64,000 bases of DNA from Flavisolibacter nicotianae (GCF_003628535.1 NZ_RBCI01000002.1:434001-498000); one strand, 5' to 3'; positions 34,601-43,540 are shown, counted from the stretch's first letter. Notes: generated by a model not told the origin, from the sequence alone. Numbers and translations: made by a program.

Positions 34601-34843
34601 ACTGGTGATGTACGACATGCCCGGCGATCCGTTCACCTGGGTTTCGATAGCGGTGGTGGTGGTCTGTTCCACCGTAGCCGCATCGGCACCGGTAAAAAGG
34701 CCGGTGATGTTCACTGTAGGCGGTGTGATGTCGGGGTATTGGGCTACCGGCAAGGTCAGCATGGCAATGATTCCCACCAGCACAATCACGATGGAGATCA
34801 CGATGGCGGTAACCGGCCGTTTGATAAAAGTTTCTGCAATCAT
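31649..34843 (-). CDS. HAE1/AcrB-type RND multidrug efflux transporter
   Basis: 1064-residue proton-driven inner membrane pump. It begins MIAETFIKRPVTAIVIS, a standard HAE1 start, with 12 membrane helices and two large periplasmic loops. The proton relay Asp pair is present in GIVVDDAIVVVEAV (helix 4), and other family blocks are FIPTEDEGRLYV and the C-terminal LRLRPIVMTSLAFILGVLPLA. It is the last gene of a three-gene operon (TolC, adaptor, pump) read on the minus strand, facing tetR. Confidence 0.96.
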   Translation of the reverse strand: MIAETFIKRPVTAIVISIVIVLVGIIAMLTLPVAQYPDITPPTVNITGLFTGADAATVEQTTTTAIETQVNGSPGMSYITSNSTSSGQSSITATFNVGTDVNIATLDVQNRVSVAQPTLPDAVKRLGVTVRKRNPSIMVALAFYSPNGTHDAQFIGNFVNIYMKDALQRVPGVGDIVTRGADFSMRIWLNPEKLAALSLTPADITGALTEQNLQVAAGTVGANPQPAQQSFEYSVLTNSRINTKDQFENIIVRNASATGSLVYLKDVARVELGIFDYNANAFANGKPAAFLLVYQAPGANAMDTYDALMKALQEAKKTFPSDIDYLIPLETVSVVKTSIKEVVQTLLEALLLVVLVVFLFLQNWRATLIPLLAIPVSLIGTFIFFIPFGFTINTLTLFAFVLAIGIVVDDAIVVVEAVQHYIDAEEMSPKEATVAAMRDISGPVIAIALILAAVFLPVGFIPGIVGRLYQQFAITIAVSVLISAFVALSLTPALCSTMLRPSKPDEAPKNVLEKFFAWFNKKFTRLTHSYSKGVAGWIRKTPYVLVMMVVLFVGLFFLFKNKPTAFIPTEDEGRLYVTYEMPEATSTSRSIAMLREISGRIRKLPEVKVAGGLAGLNIINFSGKTNVGTIFVNLKPWEEREGKEHHVQAVVAKIQKLTADIREARILAITPPAIPGLGQSAGFTFELQQTTSTDDIKQFEAVAQKFLAAVNKRPEIGMAYTFFNTRTPSYKVDVDREKAKQLNVNIASVYSTLSTLLGSSYVNDINLYGRNFRVVAQADSSFRSSLTDFNRYYVKNGSGGMVPLSSLVTTTLIEAPSLISHYNIYRAIEINGSAKPGFSSGQAIDALKEVAAQTLPAGYGYEFSGMSREEIKAGSSSVYIFALSLVFVFLFLAALYESWSIPFSVLFAVPIGALGSIITLTLIPSLTNNIYAQIGLITLIGLAAKNAILIVEYAKERVEHGVELISATITAVRLRLRPIVMTSLAFILGVLPLALATGAAAESRRTIGWTVFGGMLAATTLAIFVVPVLFVLITRYSARKHLKKVQEKTREEHAVDRQIIEHNL

Positions 34844-34920
34844 TTGTCGAGTTTACGAGTTCACGTGTTCACGAGTTGAATGTTGTGTTGGCAGGCACTT
34901 GCGTTACTGTTTACTGCCTG

Positions 34921-36060
34921 CTACTTCTTCTGCGCTGGCGGTGCCGGCTGCGTGGTGGTGATCACCGAGCCCTGTCGAAGGTTCTGCACGCCTTCCACCA
35001 CGATCTTGTCGCCCGGCTGCAAACCGCTCCGGATGATCACGTTCGCGCCGATCTGTTGTCCCAGTTCCACTTTGCGCTGTGCCACCTTGCTGCTGTCGCC
35101 AACCACGTAGGTAAAGTATTCGCCCAGTTGTTCGGTTACGGCTTTGAAGGGGATAATAATCGATGAGGTCTTTGCATTGCTGGCCACCCGCACCGTTCCG
35201 TTCATGCCGGCCTTCAGCATCCCGGCCCGGTTGGGAAACAGGAGCCGTGTTTTGATGGTTCCCGTTTGCGGGTCAACCGCCCGGTCGATCAGGTAAATGT
35301 GCCCGGGCTCAGGATAAACCTCGCCGCCAAAGACGAGCAGGAACGTGGAGTCGTGCAGGCTGTTCTTTTGTTGTTGCAGTTGGGCAAAACGGAAGATGTC
35401 TTTTTGATTCACGTTGATATCGACAGCCACCGGGTCGTCGGTAGAAACGGTATTCAGCACGGTTTGACCGGCTACAACCGATTGCCCGGCCTTGACCTGC
35501 GAGATACCGATGGTGCCGCTAAAAGGCGCCCTGATCACGGCAAAGCCCACATTGGCCCGCACGGCAGAAACGTTGGCCTTGGCTGCCGCTACCTGTTTCC
35601 GGGCGGCATCCAGCGCTGCATCGGCATAGTCGACCTGCTGTTTGGCAATGGCGTCGTGCTTGTCCAGCTCGTGGTAACGCTCCGCGTCTTTTTGGGCTTT
35701 CAGTAAATTAGTTTCCTGCACCTGCAGGTTGGCGATGGCCTGCTGCAGGTTGGCGCCGTATACCTGCTGGTCGATGCTGTACAGGCGCTGCCCCTTCGCT
35801 ACTTTGCTGCCGTCCTTAAAATACACGCCGGTGATATAGCCGTTCACCTGCGGTGTCAGCTTTACTTCGTTGAGAGCAGTCAGCGCTGCGGGAAATTCGT
35901 CGTAATAAACAGCGGCCGTGTCTTTCACGGTTGTGACCGAAACATACACGGGCGGTGGCGCCGCCGCTTGCTGCTGCGCTTCTTTTTTGTCGCCGCAGGC
36001 AAAGAGCAGCACGGCCGATAAACCTGTGAGAAAAAGGGTGGTTGAGTTTTTCGCTTTCAT
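34921..36060 (-). CDS. RND efflux periplasmic adaptor subunit
   Basis: 379-residue membrane fusion lipoprotein-type adaptor (signal ending LLFACGDKKE, so Cys is probably lipidated). The order is lipoyl half 1 (LTPQVNGYITGVYFKDGSKV), alpha hairpin (about 110-170), lipoyl half 2 (VIRAPFSGTIGISQVKAGQSV) and beta-barrel with a C-terminal MP domain (GLQPGDKIVVEGVQNLRQGS). It connects the AcrB-like pump to the TolC protein of the same operon. Confidence 0.95.
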   Translation of the reverse strand: MKAKNSTTLFLTGLSAVLLFACGDKKEAQQQAAAPPPVYVSVTTVKDTAAVYYDEFPAALTALNEVKLTPQVNGYITGVYFKDGSKVAKGQRLYSIDQQVYGANLQQAIANLQVQETNLLKAQKDAERYHELDKHDAIAKQQVDYADAALDAARKQVAAAKANVSAVRANVGFAVIRAPFSGTIGISQVKAGQSVVAGQTVLNTVSTDDPVAVDINVNQKDIFRFAQLQQQKNSLHDSTFLLVFGGEVYPEPGHIYLIDRAVDPQTGTIKTRLLFPNRAGMLKAGMNGTVRVASNAKTSSIIIPFKAVTEQLGEYFTYVVGDSSKVAQRKVELGQQIGANVIIRSGLQPGDKIVVEGVQNLRQGSVITTTQPAPPAQKK

Positions 36061-36094
36061 GATATCTAAAATGCGGTTATATGCGTTGGGTTGG

Positions 36095-37408
36095 TTAATA
36101 GGCGATCAGTCCGAGTGCCCGCTCTGCATCCACTTTGCTGGCCAGCACCTGGTACAGCGCATTGAAATAGTTGATCTGTGCGGTGCGCAGATCCGCTTCG
36201 GAGGTAATGACCTCCAAATACGTTTTTACACCGGCTTTGTACTGCAGTTGAATCACATCGTACACTTCCTGCGCCAGTGCCACGTTTTCTTTCGAAGCCC
36301 GGTAATTGGCGAGGCTGCCCTTGTAAGCGCCCAGGGCCGACGCATACTGGCTGTTGATCCCGTTTTGCAGGGCCTGGATATCCAGATCAAGCCGTGCAAT
36401 CTGCAGTTGGGCCGACCGCACGTTGATCTTTCGTTTGCCGCCTTGGAAAATGGGAATACCGGCCGTCAGGCCAACAAAAGAATTCGGGAAATTATTGCCA
36501 TAGAGCTTGCCGAAACTGTTGTTCAAAAAATTGAAATTATAACCCAGCGAGGCCGAAACGTTGGGCAAAAACGCATTGCGCTGGTAGAGCAGGTTGGCTT
36601 CCTGCAGGCGGCGCTGCGTGGCCAGTTGGCGGTACTCGATGCGGCGCGAATAATCGGGCTGCTGCAGGGTGTCGAAGGCAACTTCTCGCTCCATTTGCAG
36701 GCTGTCGTACACAACCGCCAGGGGTGCATAAGTGGGATAGCCCATCAGGTTTTTGAGGTATTCCAGCTTGGCCACCAGCGCGGCTTCGTTGGACTGCTTT
36801 AGTGCAGTGGTATTGTTCAGCGTGATCTGTGCCCGTTTGTAATCGGTTTTGTCCGTCACGCCGGATTGATAGCGGTAATAAGCATCGTTCAAACTTTTTT
36901 GCAGGCGGGCAATGTTTTCGGCGGCCACGCGAATCTGCTGGCGGGTGGTGAGCACATCGTAAAACGCCTTGCTCACGCTGGCCGTCAGGTCGATCTTGCG
37001 GGCTTCGGTGTTCTGCTTTGCCTGCAGGCGCACATCGCCCTGCGTACGGTTGGCCAGCAGCACGTCGCGGTTGAAGATGGTCTGGTTCAGGTACAGTTGT
37101 GCGGCCGAAGTATTGGTAACCCCAACCGGTGTGGCCACGCCGTTAAAAAAACTGGTTGTCCGCTGGAAGTTGTGCTGCAGGCTGTAGTTGGCACCGATCT
37201 GCGGGTACCAGTCGGCCAGGCGGTTGCGGATGGCATAGTCATTCAACTGCTCATCGATGCCTGCCTGTTGCACGGCCGGCTGGTGTTGCAGCGCATACCG
37301 GATGCATTGTTCCAGGGTGGCGCCGGGCAGCAGGGAGTCGGCACTGTTCTGCGCCTGCAACCGGGGAGCGGCAGCGAGAAAAAATAGGATAGCGACAAGT
37401 TTATTCAT
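36095..37408 (-). CDS. TolC family outer membrane efflux protein
   Basis: 437 residues with a signal peptide (NKLVAILFFLAAAPRLQAQ). Two OEP repeats follow, each with coiled-coil helices; segments such as LEQCIRYALQHQPAVQQAGI and LTAGIPIFQGGKRKINVRSA are typical. First gene of the RND operon; the intergenic region to tetR is short and holds a perfect palindrome. Unlike the EmrAB operon, here the channel gene comes first. Confidence 0.95.
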   Translation of the reverse strand: MNKLVAILFFLAAAPRLQAQNSADSLLPGATLEQCIRYALQHQPAVQQAGIDEQLNDYAIRNRLADWYPQIGANYSLQHNFQRTTSFFNGVATPVGVTNTSAAQLYLNQTIFNRDVLLANRTQGDVRLQAKQNTEARKIDLTASVSKAFYDVLTTRQQIRVAAENIARLQKSLNDAYYRYQSGVTDKTDYKRAQITLNNTTALKQSNEAALVAKLEYLKNLMGYPTYAPLAVVYDSLQMEREVAFDTLQQPDYSRRIEYRQLATQRRLQEANLLYQRNAFLPNVSASLGYNFNFLNNSFGKLYGNNFPNSFVGLTAGIPIFQGGKRKINVRSAQLQIARLDLDIQALQNGINSQYASALGAYKGSLANYRASKENVALAQEVYDVIQLQYKAGVKTYLEVITSEADLRTAQINYFNALYQVLASKVDAERALGLIAY

Positions 37409-37503
37409 AAAACGTTTGCGTTCGGGTGAACAGGAGCAAGCAGGCGTCGGAACCTTTGCCCCAAAATCGGTTTCGCGGCAAAAGAGTTTGCAAAGTAAAG
37501 TAA

Positions 37504-37523
37504 AAATGAATAATTATTCATTT
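37504..37523. promoter_or_regulatory. 20-bp perfect palindrome, candidate TetR operator
   Basis: AAATGAATAATTATTCATTT is a perfect palindrome with no spacer, directly upstream of and touching the tetR -7 box. It lies between tetR and the divergent efflux operon, so the TetR protein bound here could block both. Confidence 0.75.
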
Positions 37524-37530
37524 ATTTTTG
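37523..37530 (+). promoter_or_regulatory. tetR promoter box TATTTTTG
   Basis: Exact TAnnTTTG followed by CACC and the GTG start, the 4-nt layout of a leaderless transcript. Confidence 0.65.
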
Positions 37531-37534
37531 CACC

Positions 37535-38104
37535 GTGCGAATCAAGGACGAAGCAAAAGTGGCGGCTATTTATAAAGCTACGCTATCTCTGGTAAAAGAG
37601 CGTGGCCTGGCCGGTATTACGATGAGTGATATTTCCCGGGCGGCCAACATCGCCACCGGCACCCTGTACATTTATTTTAAAAACAAGGACGAACTGATCA
37701 AGGCGCTGTTTGGCGAATGCCGCGAGAAGTCGGCAACCGAATACTTCCGCGGACTGGAGGATAAAGCATCGTTTGAAGAACGGATGAAGATGGTGTTCAT
37801 GAACATCCTTCACTACAAGATGAAGCATTTCGATGTGTCGGCTTTCCTGGAGCAGTCCTATCACTCACCGTTCGTTTGCATCACGGACCTGAAGAAAAAG
37901 CAAAAAGCCATTGACCCCATTTATGCCCTAATCAGGGAGGGCATCGAAAAAAAGAAGATCAAGAATGTCGATCCCGAACTGGTGATCTCCTACCTTTTTG
38001 GCATCATCAACGAGATCGTCAAGAAGACCTATTTCTCCAACAAAAAATTGCCGCCGGAAGCCCTGGACCAATTGTACGACATGTACCGCGATGGCCTGCG
38101 GTAA
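37535..38104 (+). CDS. TetR/AcrR family transcriptional regulator
   Basis: 189-residue regulator. The N-terminal HTH is ITMSDISRAANIATGTLYIYFKNKDELI (about residues 28-55), followed by an all-helical ligand domain that ends in SYLFGIINEIVKKTYFSNKK. The start is GTG at 37535, four nt after the promoter box. Likely represses the divergent RND pump operon and itself through the 20-bp palindrome. Confidence 0.92.
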   Translation: MRIKDEAKVAAIYKATLSLVKERGLAGITMSDISRAANIATGTLYIYFKNKDELIKALFGECREKSATEYFRGLEDKASFEERMKMVFMNILHYKMKHFDVSAFLEQSYHSPFVCITDLKKKQKAIDPIYALIREGIEKKKIKNVDPELVISYLFGIINEIVKKTYFSNKKLPPEALDQLYDMYRDGLR

Positions 38105-38475
38105 AGTTTTTAGTCGGTGGCGGATAGCAGCAGGATAAGTAAGTAGTTGACGTCGCGGCAGTTTGCCTTCCGCTGCCGGCTTCTGACTCGCTACCGTACT
38201 TTCTATTCTAAACTCGGATCATGCAATGGCAAAAGAGAGAGGGCAAATGGCGGATGACAGCAGGAGGAAAGCTGTCGGGTTGGTTTGTTCTTGACAGGAT
38301 CGGAATCGCACTTCAGTCCCGATTTGACCGGCCTGCGTTTGTTCCTGGGAGTGTTTCTTTTGTAGTCGTGATAATCAGCGTGCTGTCTCTGTCATCCTTT
38401 TCAGCACGATGGTGTATACAGTGCGGTACTCGAAAAACCTCCAAAGTGAGATCGCGTTAAAAGAAAGCAGGACCG
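38105..38475. other. Intergenic region without a supported gene
   Basis: One 79-codon plus-strand frame (38221-38460) has a hydrophobic middle but no family likeness, promoter box or ribosome site. I see no repeat or RNA structure that stands out. Confidence 0.4.
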
Positions 38476-39177
38476 CTAGACAAGACGCAGCCGTTTGAGT
38501 AGTTCATCTTTGTACGTTGCGCCAACAGGGATTTCCTGTTTGCCAATTTCAACCATATTTCCATTCACGGCCGTGATGGCATTGAGCGAAATGATGTAGG
38601 AGCGGTGTACACGCAAAAAACGATTGGCGGGCAACAGGTCATCCATCAGTTTTAAATGCGCACTTGCCAGCAATATTTTTTCTTTCAGGAAAACTTTCGA
38701 AAAATCTTTCAGGGCTTCCACGTACAGGATTTCGTCGAAGAGCACTTTTACCAGCTTGTTGTCCTGCTTTAAAAACAGGTGATCGGTTTCCTGCTGCACT
38801 GTCATTGCAACGGTTGTGTTCAACAGGCGCTCGACCTTGTCGACAGCCTCGCGGAACCGGGTTTCGGTGATGGGTTTCACCAGGTAGTCCACGGCGTTCA
38901 GGTCGAAAGCTTTGGCCGCATGTTCGGCATAGGCGGTAGTGAAAACAACCGGCGGCGCATTTTTCAGTGTCGACAAAAACTCGATGCCTGTTTTGTCGGG
39001 CATGTTGATGTCGAGAAAAAGCACATCAACCTGGTTTTGATACAGGGCCTCATAGGCCTCAGCCACCGAGCGGCACGAAGCGGCCACCGCCCAGTTTTCC
39101 AATCGGGAAACATAGGTCTGCACCAGTTCTCTTGCCAGTGGTTCGTCGTCAACAACAATGCAACAGATCTTTTTCAT
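38476..39177 (-). CDS. LytTR family response regulator (second system)
   Basis: 233 residues. Receiver: acidic pocket DDE at 10-12, Asp56 in LFLDINMPDKTG, switch Thr in VFTTAYAEH, Lys in DYLVKPITETRF. LytTR domain from about residue 130 (FLKQDNKLVKVLFDEILYVE ... RFLRVHRSYIISLNAITAV). The ATG at 39177 overlaps the kinase stop in ATGA, which decides the start over one four codons upstream. No 21-bp repeat like that of the first system was found ahead of this pair. Confidence 0.95.
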   Translation of the reverse strand: MKKICCIVVDDEPLARELVQTYVSRLENWAVAASCRSVAEAYEALYQNQVDVLFLDINMPDKTGIEFLSTLKNAPPVVFTTAYAEHAAKAFDLNAVDYLVKPITETRFREAVDKVERLLNTTVAMTVQQETDHLFLKQDNKLVKVLFDEILYVEALKDFSKVFLKEKILLASAHLKLMDDLLPANRFLRVHRSYIISLNAITAVNGNMVEIGKQEIPVGATYKDELLKRLRLV

Positions 39178-40280
39178 GCGAGTGCGCAACTAAGCTGAAA
39201 CAAATAAACACCATTTGCAGCGCTTGCCGAATACGAAGATTGTCCCGGGTAATAATGCTGAACCCGTTTTTGCAGGTTCTGCAAACCAATGCCACCGGCC
39301 TTCCCGTTTTTTGCAAGCCCGATGCTGTTTTGAATCGTCACCTGCAAGTGCTTTTCTTTCGCCTTGATGGAAACGGCAATGGTGCTGTCGTTTTTGTCTT
39401 CGGTGTATTTGAATGCATTTTCCAGGGCGGGCATGAACAGGAGCGGAGGAACAGTGTAATCATCCCGGTCGGTTTCGTATTGAAACTGCACACCGGTTTC
39501 GTTGAGGCGAAGCTTTTCCAGTTCGATATAATCCTTCAGCAGGCGCACTTCTTTTTCCAGCGCTATTTTTTCCTCTCCTGTTTCGTAAAGCGTATAGCGC
39601 AGGAAACCCGAAAGACGCGAAAGGGTTTCGGCGGCCCGGTCTTTTTTTTCGTTCACCACCAGCGAGTAAATATTGTTGAGGGTATTGAACAGGAAGTGCG
39701 GGTTTACCTGCGATTTTAGAAAATTAAATTCCAGTTGCAGGTTGTCTTTAGCCAGTTGCAGACCCTGCACCGTTTGCCGGAAATAGCCGCGACCAAGTTT
39801 GATGGCGATGGGCAAGCCAAGTTGAATGGTGAGGTGGTAGAGCAGGCCCCCGGTCAATACCCTGATGAAGACAATGTTGGGAAAATTGCGTTGTAAAAAA
39901 TGATAGTAGTCCGGGTTGAATTGCGCCAGCCGCTGCATACAGCTCTCGCAACCGTTGAAGATTGCCAGGTCGGCCCAGGCATCCAGCGCTGTAACGGCCA
40001 CCAGCCAGACAAAGACCAGCAAAAGGCTTTTGAACCATTTTCGTTTGACCAGGTACCGCGGCCAGATGAAATACATCAGCGCATAGAAGGCAAGGGCAAA
40101 TTCAACAGTATTCTTGAGGGCAAGTAAATAGGCACCCGGCGTATCGCGAACTGGGTTGAACGAGATGGTGTTGAAATAATAATAGCTTGCGAACATGAAG
40201 ATCCAGAACAGGATATGCAAGGCAATGCGATACCGGACGTCCGTGTAAGTTTTTTCGAGAAGGTCATTTTTGCGTTTCAT
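39174..40280 (-). CDS. LytS-like sensor histidine kinase (second system)
   Basis: 368 residues with four N-terminal membrane segments (about 18-37, 52-75, 88-107, 133-155), a His_kinase domain with SQVNPHFLFNTL (His195) and a complete ATPase domain (ALENAFKYTEDKND, GGIGLQNLQKRVQHYYPG). A Cys-containing loop between helices 3 and 4 (NGCESCMQRLAQF) may be sensory. It forms a two-gene operon with the LytTR regulator behind it. Confidence 0.95.
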   Translation of the reverse strand: MKRKNDLLEKTYTDVRYRIALHILFWIFMFASYYYFNTISFNPVRDTPGAYLLALKNTVEFALAFYALMYFIWPRYLVKRKWFKSLLLVFVWLVAVTALDAWADLAIFNGCESCMQRLAQFNPDYYHFLQRNFPNIVFIRVLTGGLLYHLTIQLGLPIAIKLGRGYFRQTVQGLQLAKDNLQLEFNFLKSQVNPHFLFNTLNNIYSLVVNEKKDRAAETLSRLSGFLRYTLYETGEEKIALEKEVRLLKDYIELEKLRLNETGVQFQYETDRDDYTVPPLLFMPALENAFKYTEDKNDSTIAVSIKAKEKHLQVTIQNSIGLAKNGKAGGIGLQNLQKRVQHYYPGQSSYSASAANGVYLFQLSCALA

Positions 40281-40514
40281 GAATTAAAACTGCAACTTAT
40301 TCTTTGCCGCGCAGAAGCAAACCGACGAAGCCCTGCAACTTTCCAACAAACAGTGGCCGGCCGCCAACGAAGAATTGCGGGGATTGTGATACGGCCCGTT
40401 TCACCCCGGTCGCTCCTGCATTGCCGGGAGAAAAACAGACAAAGGAGCAAGACCTTTGTACCGGTGCGCCGGATACGAACGATCAAACCTTCTTCCCGTA
40501 CGGCGGCAAATAGT

Positions 40515-40522
40515 TAGGTTTG
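40515..40522 (+). promoter_or_regulatory. Promoter box TAGGTTTG
   Basis: Exact TAnnTTTG, 15 nt before the chosen start of the BNR protein; AGGAAG at 40524-40529 serves as ribosome site. Confidence 0.55.
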
Positions 40523-40537
40523 CAGGAAGTGAAAAAG

Positions 40538-41605
40538 ATGCGCAATATGAAAACAAATTTTTTGCTGGTTCTCCTGCTCGTTGGGATCGCAGCTGCTTCG
40601 CAAAACAAAGGGGTGGATGCCAACGGGGTAACCAGTCTTGGTGCGGGCCAGGTGCCCGACCTTGCAACGAGTGGCAATACGGTCCATGCAGTGTGGGGCA
40701 GGGGCGACAGCATCCTCTATGCCTTTTCTGCTAACAGGGGACAAACCTTTTCAGCCCCTGAAGTAGTAGGCGTCCTGCCGAAGCTTTTTTCTTTTGCCAT
40801 GCGCGGACCGCAGGTCGCGGCCATCAGCGGTGGTGCCTGCATCATTGCCTGCAACCAGCAGGGCGACCTCATTGCCTATCAAAAAACCGGCACCGGCCAC
40901 TGGCGCAAGACCGGTAAGGTGAACGACGTGGATACTATAGCGAAAGAAGGTTTTCTCGACCTGGCTAGCGACGGCAGGGGCAACCTGTTTGCGGCCTGGC
41001 TCGACCTCCGCAAGGGCAGGCGCAACAACATTGCCGGTGCCCGCTCCACCGACGGCGGAAAAACCTGGTCGGCCAACCGCCTTCTCTACATGTCGCCGGA
41101 TGGACATGTTTGCGAATGCTGCAAGCCTTCGGTTGCCGTGCAGGGGCGGCAGGTGGCCGTGCAGTTTCGCAACTGGGTAAAGGGCAGCCGGGATCTCTGG
41201 CTGCTGCGCTCTTCCGATGGCGGGCAAACGTTTGGCCCCGCAGAAAAACTGGGCACCGGCACCTGGAAACTCGACGCCTGCCCCATGGACGGCGGCGGGC
41301 TGGCCTTGCAAAAAAGCGGCGCGGTGCAAACGGTTTGGCGCCGGAAGGACACTCTCTTTGCCTACTCACCCGGGAAGCCGGAAACCGGCCTGGCGACGGG
41401 AAAGAGTTGTGCGCTGGAACTGGTAGCCGGCAGGCCGGTTTATGCCTGGGTGGAGAAAGGGGAGATTGTTTTGCTTACGCCTGGCGGCGAAAAGCGTCAT
41501 CTTGGAAAAGGGAGCCTGCCGGTGGTCAAACCGGTTGGGGATAGCCGTGTGATTGTTGCCTGGGAAAATGACAAGGAGATTCAAAAGGCAGTGGTTGACC
41601 TCTAA
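40538..41605 (+). CDS. Exported BNR/Asp-box beta-propeller protein (sialidase-like)
   Basis: 355 residues with a signal peptide (MKTNFLLVLLLVGIAAAS). At least two Asp boxes are visible, STDGGKTWS and SSDGGQTFG, which mark turns of a six-bladed propeller as in sialidases. A CECC motif in HVCECCKPSVAV is unusual for sialidases and could hold a metal or disulfide. The Arg triad of true sialidases is not clear, so enzymatic activity is uncertain. Start set by the AGGAAG ribosome site 8 nt upstream. Confidence 0.75.
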   Translation: MRNMKTNFLLVLLLVGIAAASQNKGVDANGVTSLGAGQVPDLATSGNTVHAVWGRGDSILYAFSANRGQTFSAPEVVGVLPKLFSFAMRGPQVAAISGGACIIACNQQGDLIAYQKTGTGHWRKTGKVNDVDTIAKEGFLDLASDGRGNLFAAWLDLRKGRRNNIAGARSTDGGKTWSANRLLYMSPDGHVCECCKPSVAVQGRQVAVQFRNWVKGSRDLWLLRSSDGGQTFGPAEKLGTGTWKLDACPMDGGGLALQKSGAVQTVWRRKDTLFAYSPGKPETGLATGKSCALELVAGRPVYAWVEKGEIVLLTPGGEKRHLGKGSLPVVKPVGDSRVIVAWENDKEIQKAVVDL

Positions 41606-41811
41606 ATTTTTCTTCATCTCTGCAATAACAGGTTAAGAGAAAAGAAAGCCGCGGGGCAAGTTTGGTGCCTGGCTTTTCGGAGTCAATTGTTTGCTTTTCT
41701 TCTATCCGGCTCTTCCTGTACCCGGCTCTGCGCCGGCAGGCAGGCACCTTGCTCCGCCTGCACGAAAAACGAAAACACGTATTTTCGTCACCAACCAAGG
41801 GATCTTTCTTC

Positions 41812-43476
41812 ATGAGCACCACGTCGATACCTGATAAAACCTATCCCTTCCTGGAAGGCGGTGGTGAGATGGGTGAAATCATCCGGAAGTATAACTGGTC
41901 GCAAACGCCGTTGGGCGATGTGGCCCAGTGGCCACTGAGCTTGCGGACAACCCTCGGCAACATCCTGCATTCGGCCTTTCCCATGTTCCTTTTCTGGGGA
42001 GACGAGCTGACCTGTTTTTACAACGATGCTTATCGGCCCAGCCTTGGCATGGAAGGCAAACACCCGGCCGTGGGAAAAAGCGGTCGCGACGTGTGGCCGG
42101 AGATCTGGAATTTTATTGGCCCGCTAATCCGGCAGGTGCTGGAAACCGGCAGCCCTGCCTGGTTCCAGGACCAGTTGCTCCCCATTTACCGCAACGGGAA
42201 ACTGGAAGATGTGTACTGGACCTTCAGCTACAGCCCTGCTTACGGCGATGACGGCCAGGTAGCTGGCGTGCTGGTAACCTGCATGGAAACAACCGAAACT
42301 GTACTGGCCCGGCAAAAGGTTGAAGACGTGGTGGCCCTGCGCACGGCCGAACTGGAAACTGCCCACCAATCCCTGCTCAGCGCCAACCGCTACCTGCAGG
42401 AGATCCTGAACCTGTTCAACACGCCGCTGCAGGTGCTCGAGCCCGTTTTTGAGAACGGCCGGATCGTCGACTTTCGCTATAAGCTTACCAACAAGGCCTA
42501 TGCTGCATATGCCAACACCACGCCGGAGAACCTGCAAAACAAAAAGGTGGGCGACGTGTTTCCCGGTTATTTCCAGACGAGCAGTTTTGTCAACGTGGTC
42601 AAGGCGTTTGAAACCGGGATTGAAGACACCTGGGAGATCCACTACGACAAAGACGGTCTTGACCTGTACAACGAAATGACCGCTACCAAAATGGGCGGCG
42701 AGGTCGTGGTGCATTTCACCGACTTTACCAGGCTGAAATACCTGCAACTGCAATTACTCGGGAAGGTGGAGGAACTGGAACGCTCCAACCAGAACCTGGA
42801 GGAATTTGCCCACGCTGCCTCCCACGACCTGAAAGAACCCATCCGCAAGATCCACGTGTTTACCAACCTGCTGAAGCAGCAGTTGAGCAGCCGGCTGAAT
42901 GAAACCGAATTACAAACCTTTGAGCGAATCGAAAAAGCCACTACCCGGATGGGCGCACTGGTCGACGATCTGCTGCTGTATTCGCATGTCAGCCACCAGC
43001 CCATCGAGAAAGAGACCCTCGACCTTGGCAAAAAGCTGAACCGTGTGCTGGAGGATTTGGAACTGGATATCCAGCAAAGACAGGCAACGGTCGTCGTGGG
43101 AAGCCTGCCACAGGTGCAGGGCTACCAGCGGCAGTTGCAGCAACTCTTTCAAAACCTCGTGGCGAATTCGCTCAAGTACAGCCGGCCCGGCGTACCGCCG
43201 GAAATCCATATCTCCGCCACAACCACGCGGGAAGGAGGGCATCTGTATCACCTCATTGAAGTGAGAGACAACGGTATTGGCTTCGAACAGGTTTATGCAG
43301 AAAAAATCTTTCACCTGTTTACCCGTCTCCACGGCCGGAGCGAATACAGCGGTACCGGCATCGGCCTCTCGATTGTAAAAAAAGTGGTGGAGAACCATGG
43401 CGGAATGATCAGGGCCGAAAGCACACCCGGCGAAGGAACGATCTTCAAACTTTACCTGCCAATCGATAAGCCCTGA
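41812..43476 (+). CDS. PAS-domain sensor histidine kinase
   Basis: 554-residue cytosolic hybrid of two PAS-like sensor domains (about 20-165, with NWSQTPLGDVAQWPLSLRTT, and 195-300) and a HisKA/HATPase core: phospho-acceptor His338 in AASHDLKEPIRKIHVF, N box LFQNLVANSLKYSRPG, G boxes VRDNGIGFEQVYAEKIF and GTGIGLSIVKKVVENHGG. No membrane segments and no receiver. The ATG at 41812 follows a TATTTTCG promoter-like box after 24 nt. No response regulator lies next to it. Confidence 0.93.
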   Translation: MSTTSIPDKTYPFLEGGGEMGEIIRKYNWSQTPLGDVAQWPLSLRTTLGNILHSAFPMFLFWGDELTCFYNDAYRPSLGMEGKHPAVGKSGRDVWPEIWNFIGPLIRQVLETGSPAWFQDQLLPIYRNGKLEDVYWTFSYSPAYGDDGQVAGVLVTCMETTETVLARQKVEDVVALRTAELETAHQSLLSANRYLQEILNLFNTPLQVLEPVFENGRIVDFRYKLTNKAYAAYANTTPENLQNKKVGDVFPGYFQTSSFVNVVKAFETGIEDTWEIHYDKDGLDLYNEMTATKMGGEVVVHFTDFTRLKYLQLQLLGKVEELERSNQNLEEFAHAASHDLKEPIRKIHVFTNLLKQQLSSRLNETELQTFERIEKATTRMGALVDDLLLYSHVSHQPIEKETLDLGKKLNRVLEDLELDIQQRQATVVVGSLPQVQGYQRQLQQLFQNLVANSLKYSRPGVPPEIHISATTTREGGHLYHLIEVRDNGIGFEQVYAEKIFHLFTRLHGRSEYSGTGIGLSIVKKVVENHGGMIRAESTPGEGTIFKLYLPIDKP

Positions 43477-43508
43477 TTTCCTCCCGGACCTCTTCGCTGT
43501 TGGCGGAT

Positions 43509-43540
43509 GCAAAAAGCACAGCAATCGCTGTGCTTTTTGC
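43509..43540. terminator. Bidirectional terminator between kinase and catalase genes
   Basis: GCAAAAAGCACAGC (43509-43522), loop AATC, GCTGTGCTTTTTGC (43527-43540): a 14-bp perfect stem with A/T runs on both strands. Confidence 0.9.

Noticed and set aside
38221-38460. 79-codon plus-strand frame between tetR and the second LytTR gene
   Set aside because: No ribosome site, no promoter box, no family likeness; composition is not convincing.
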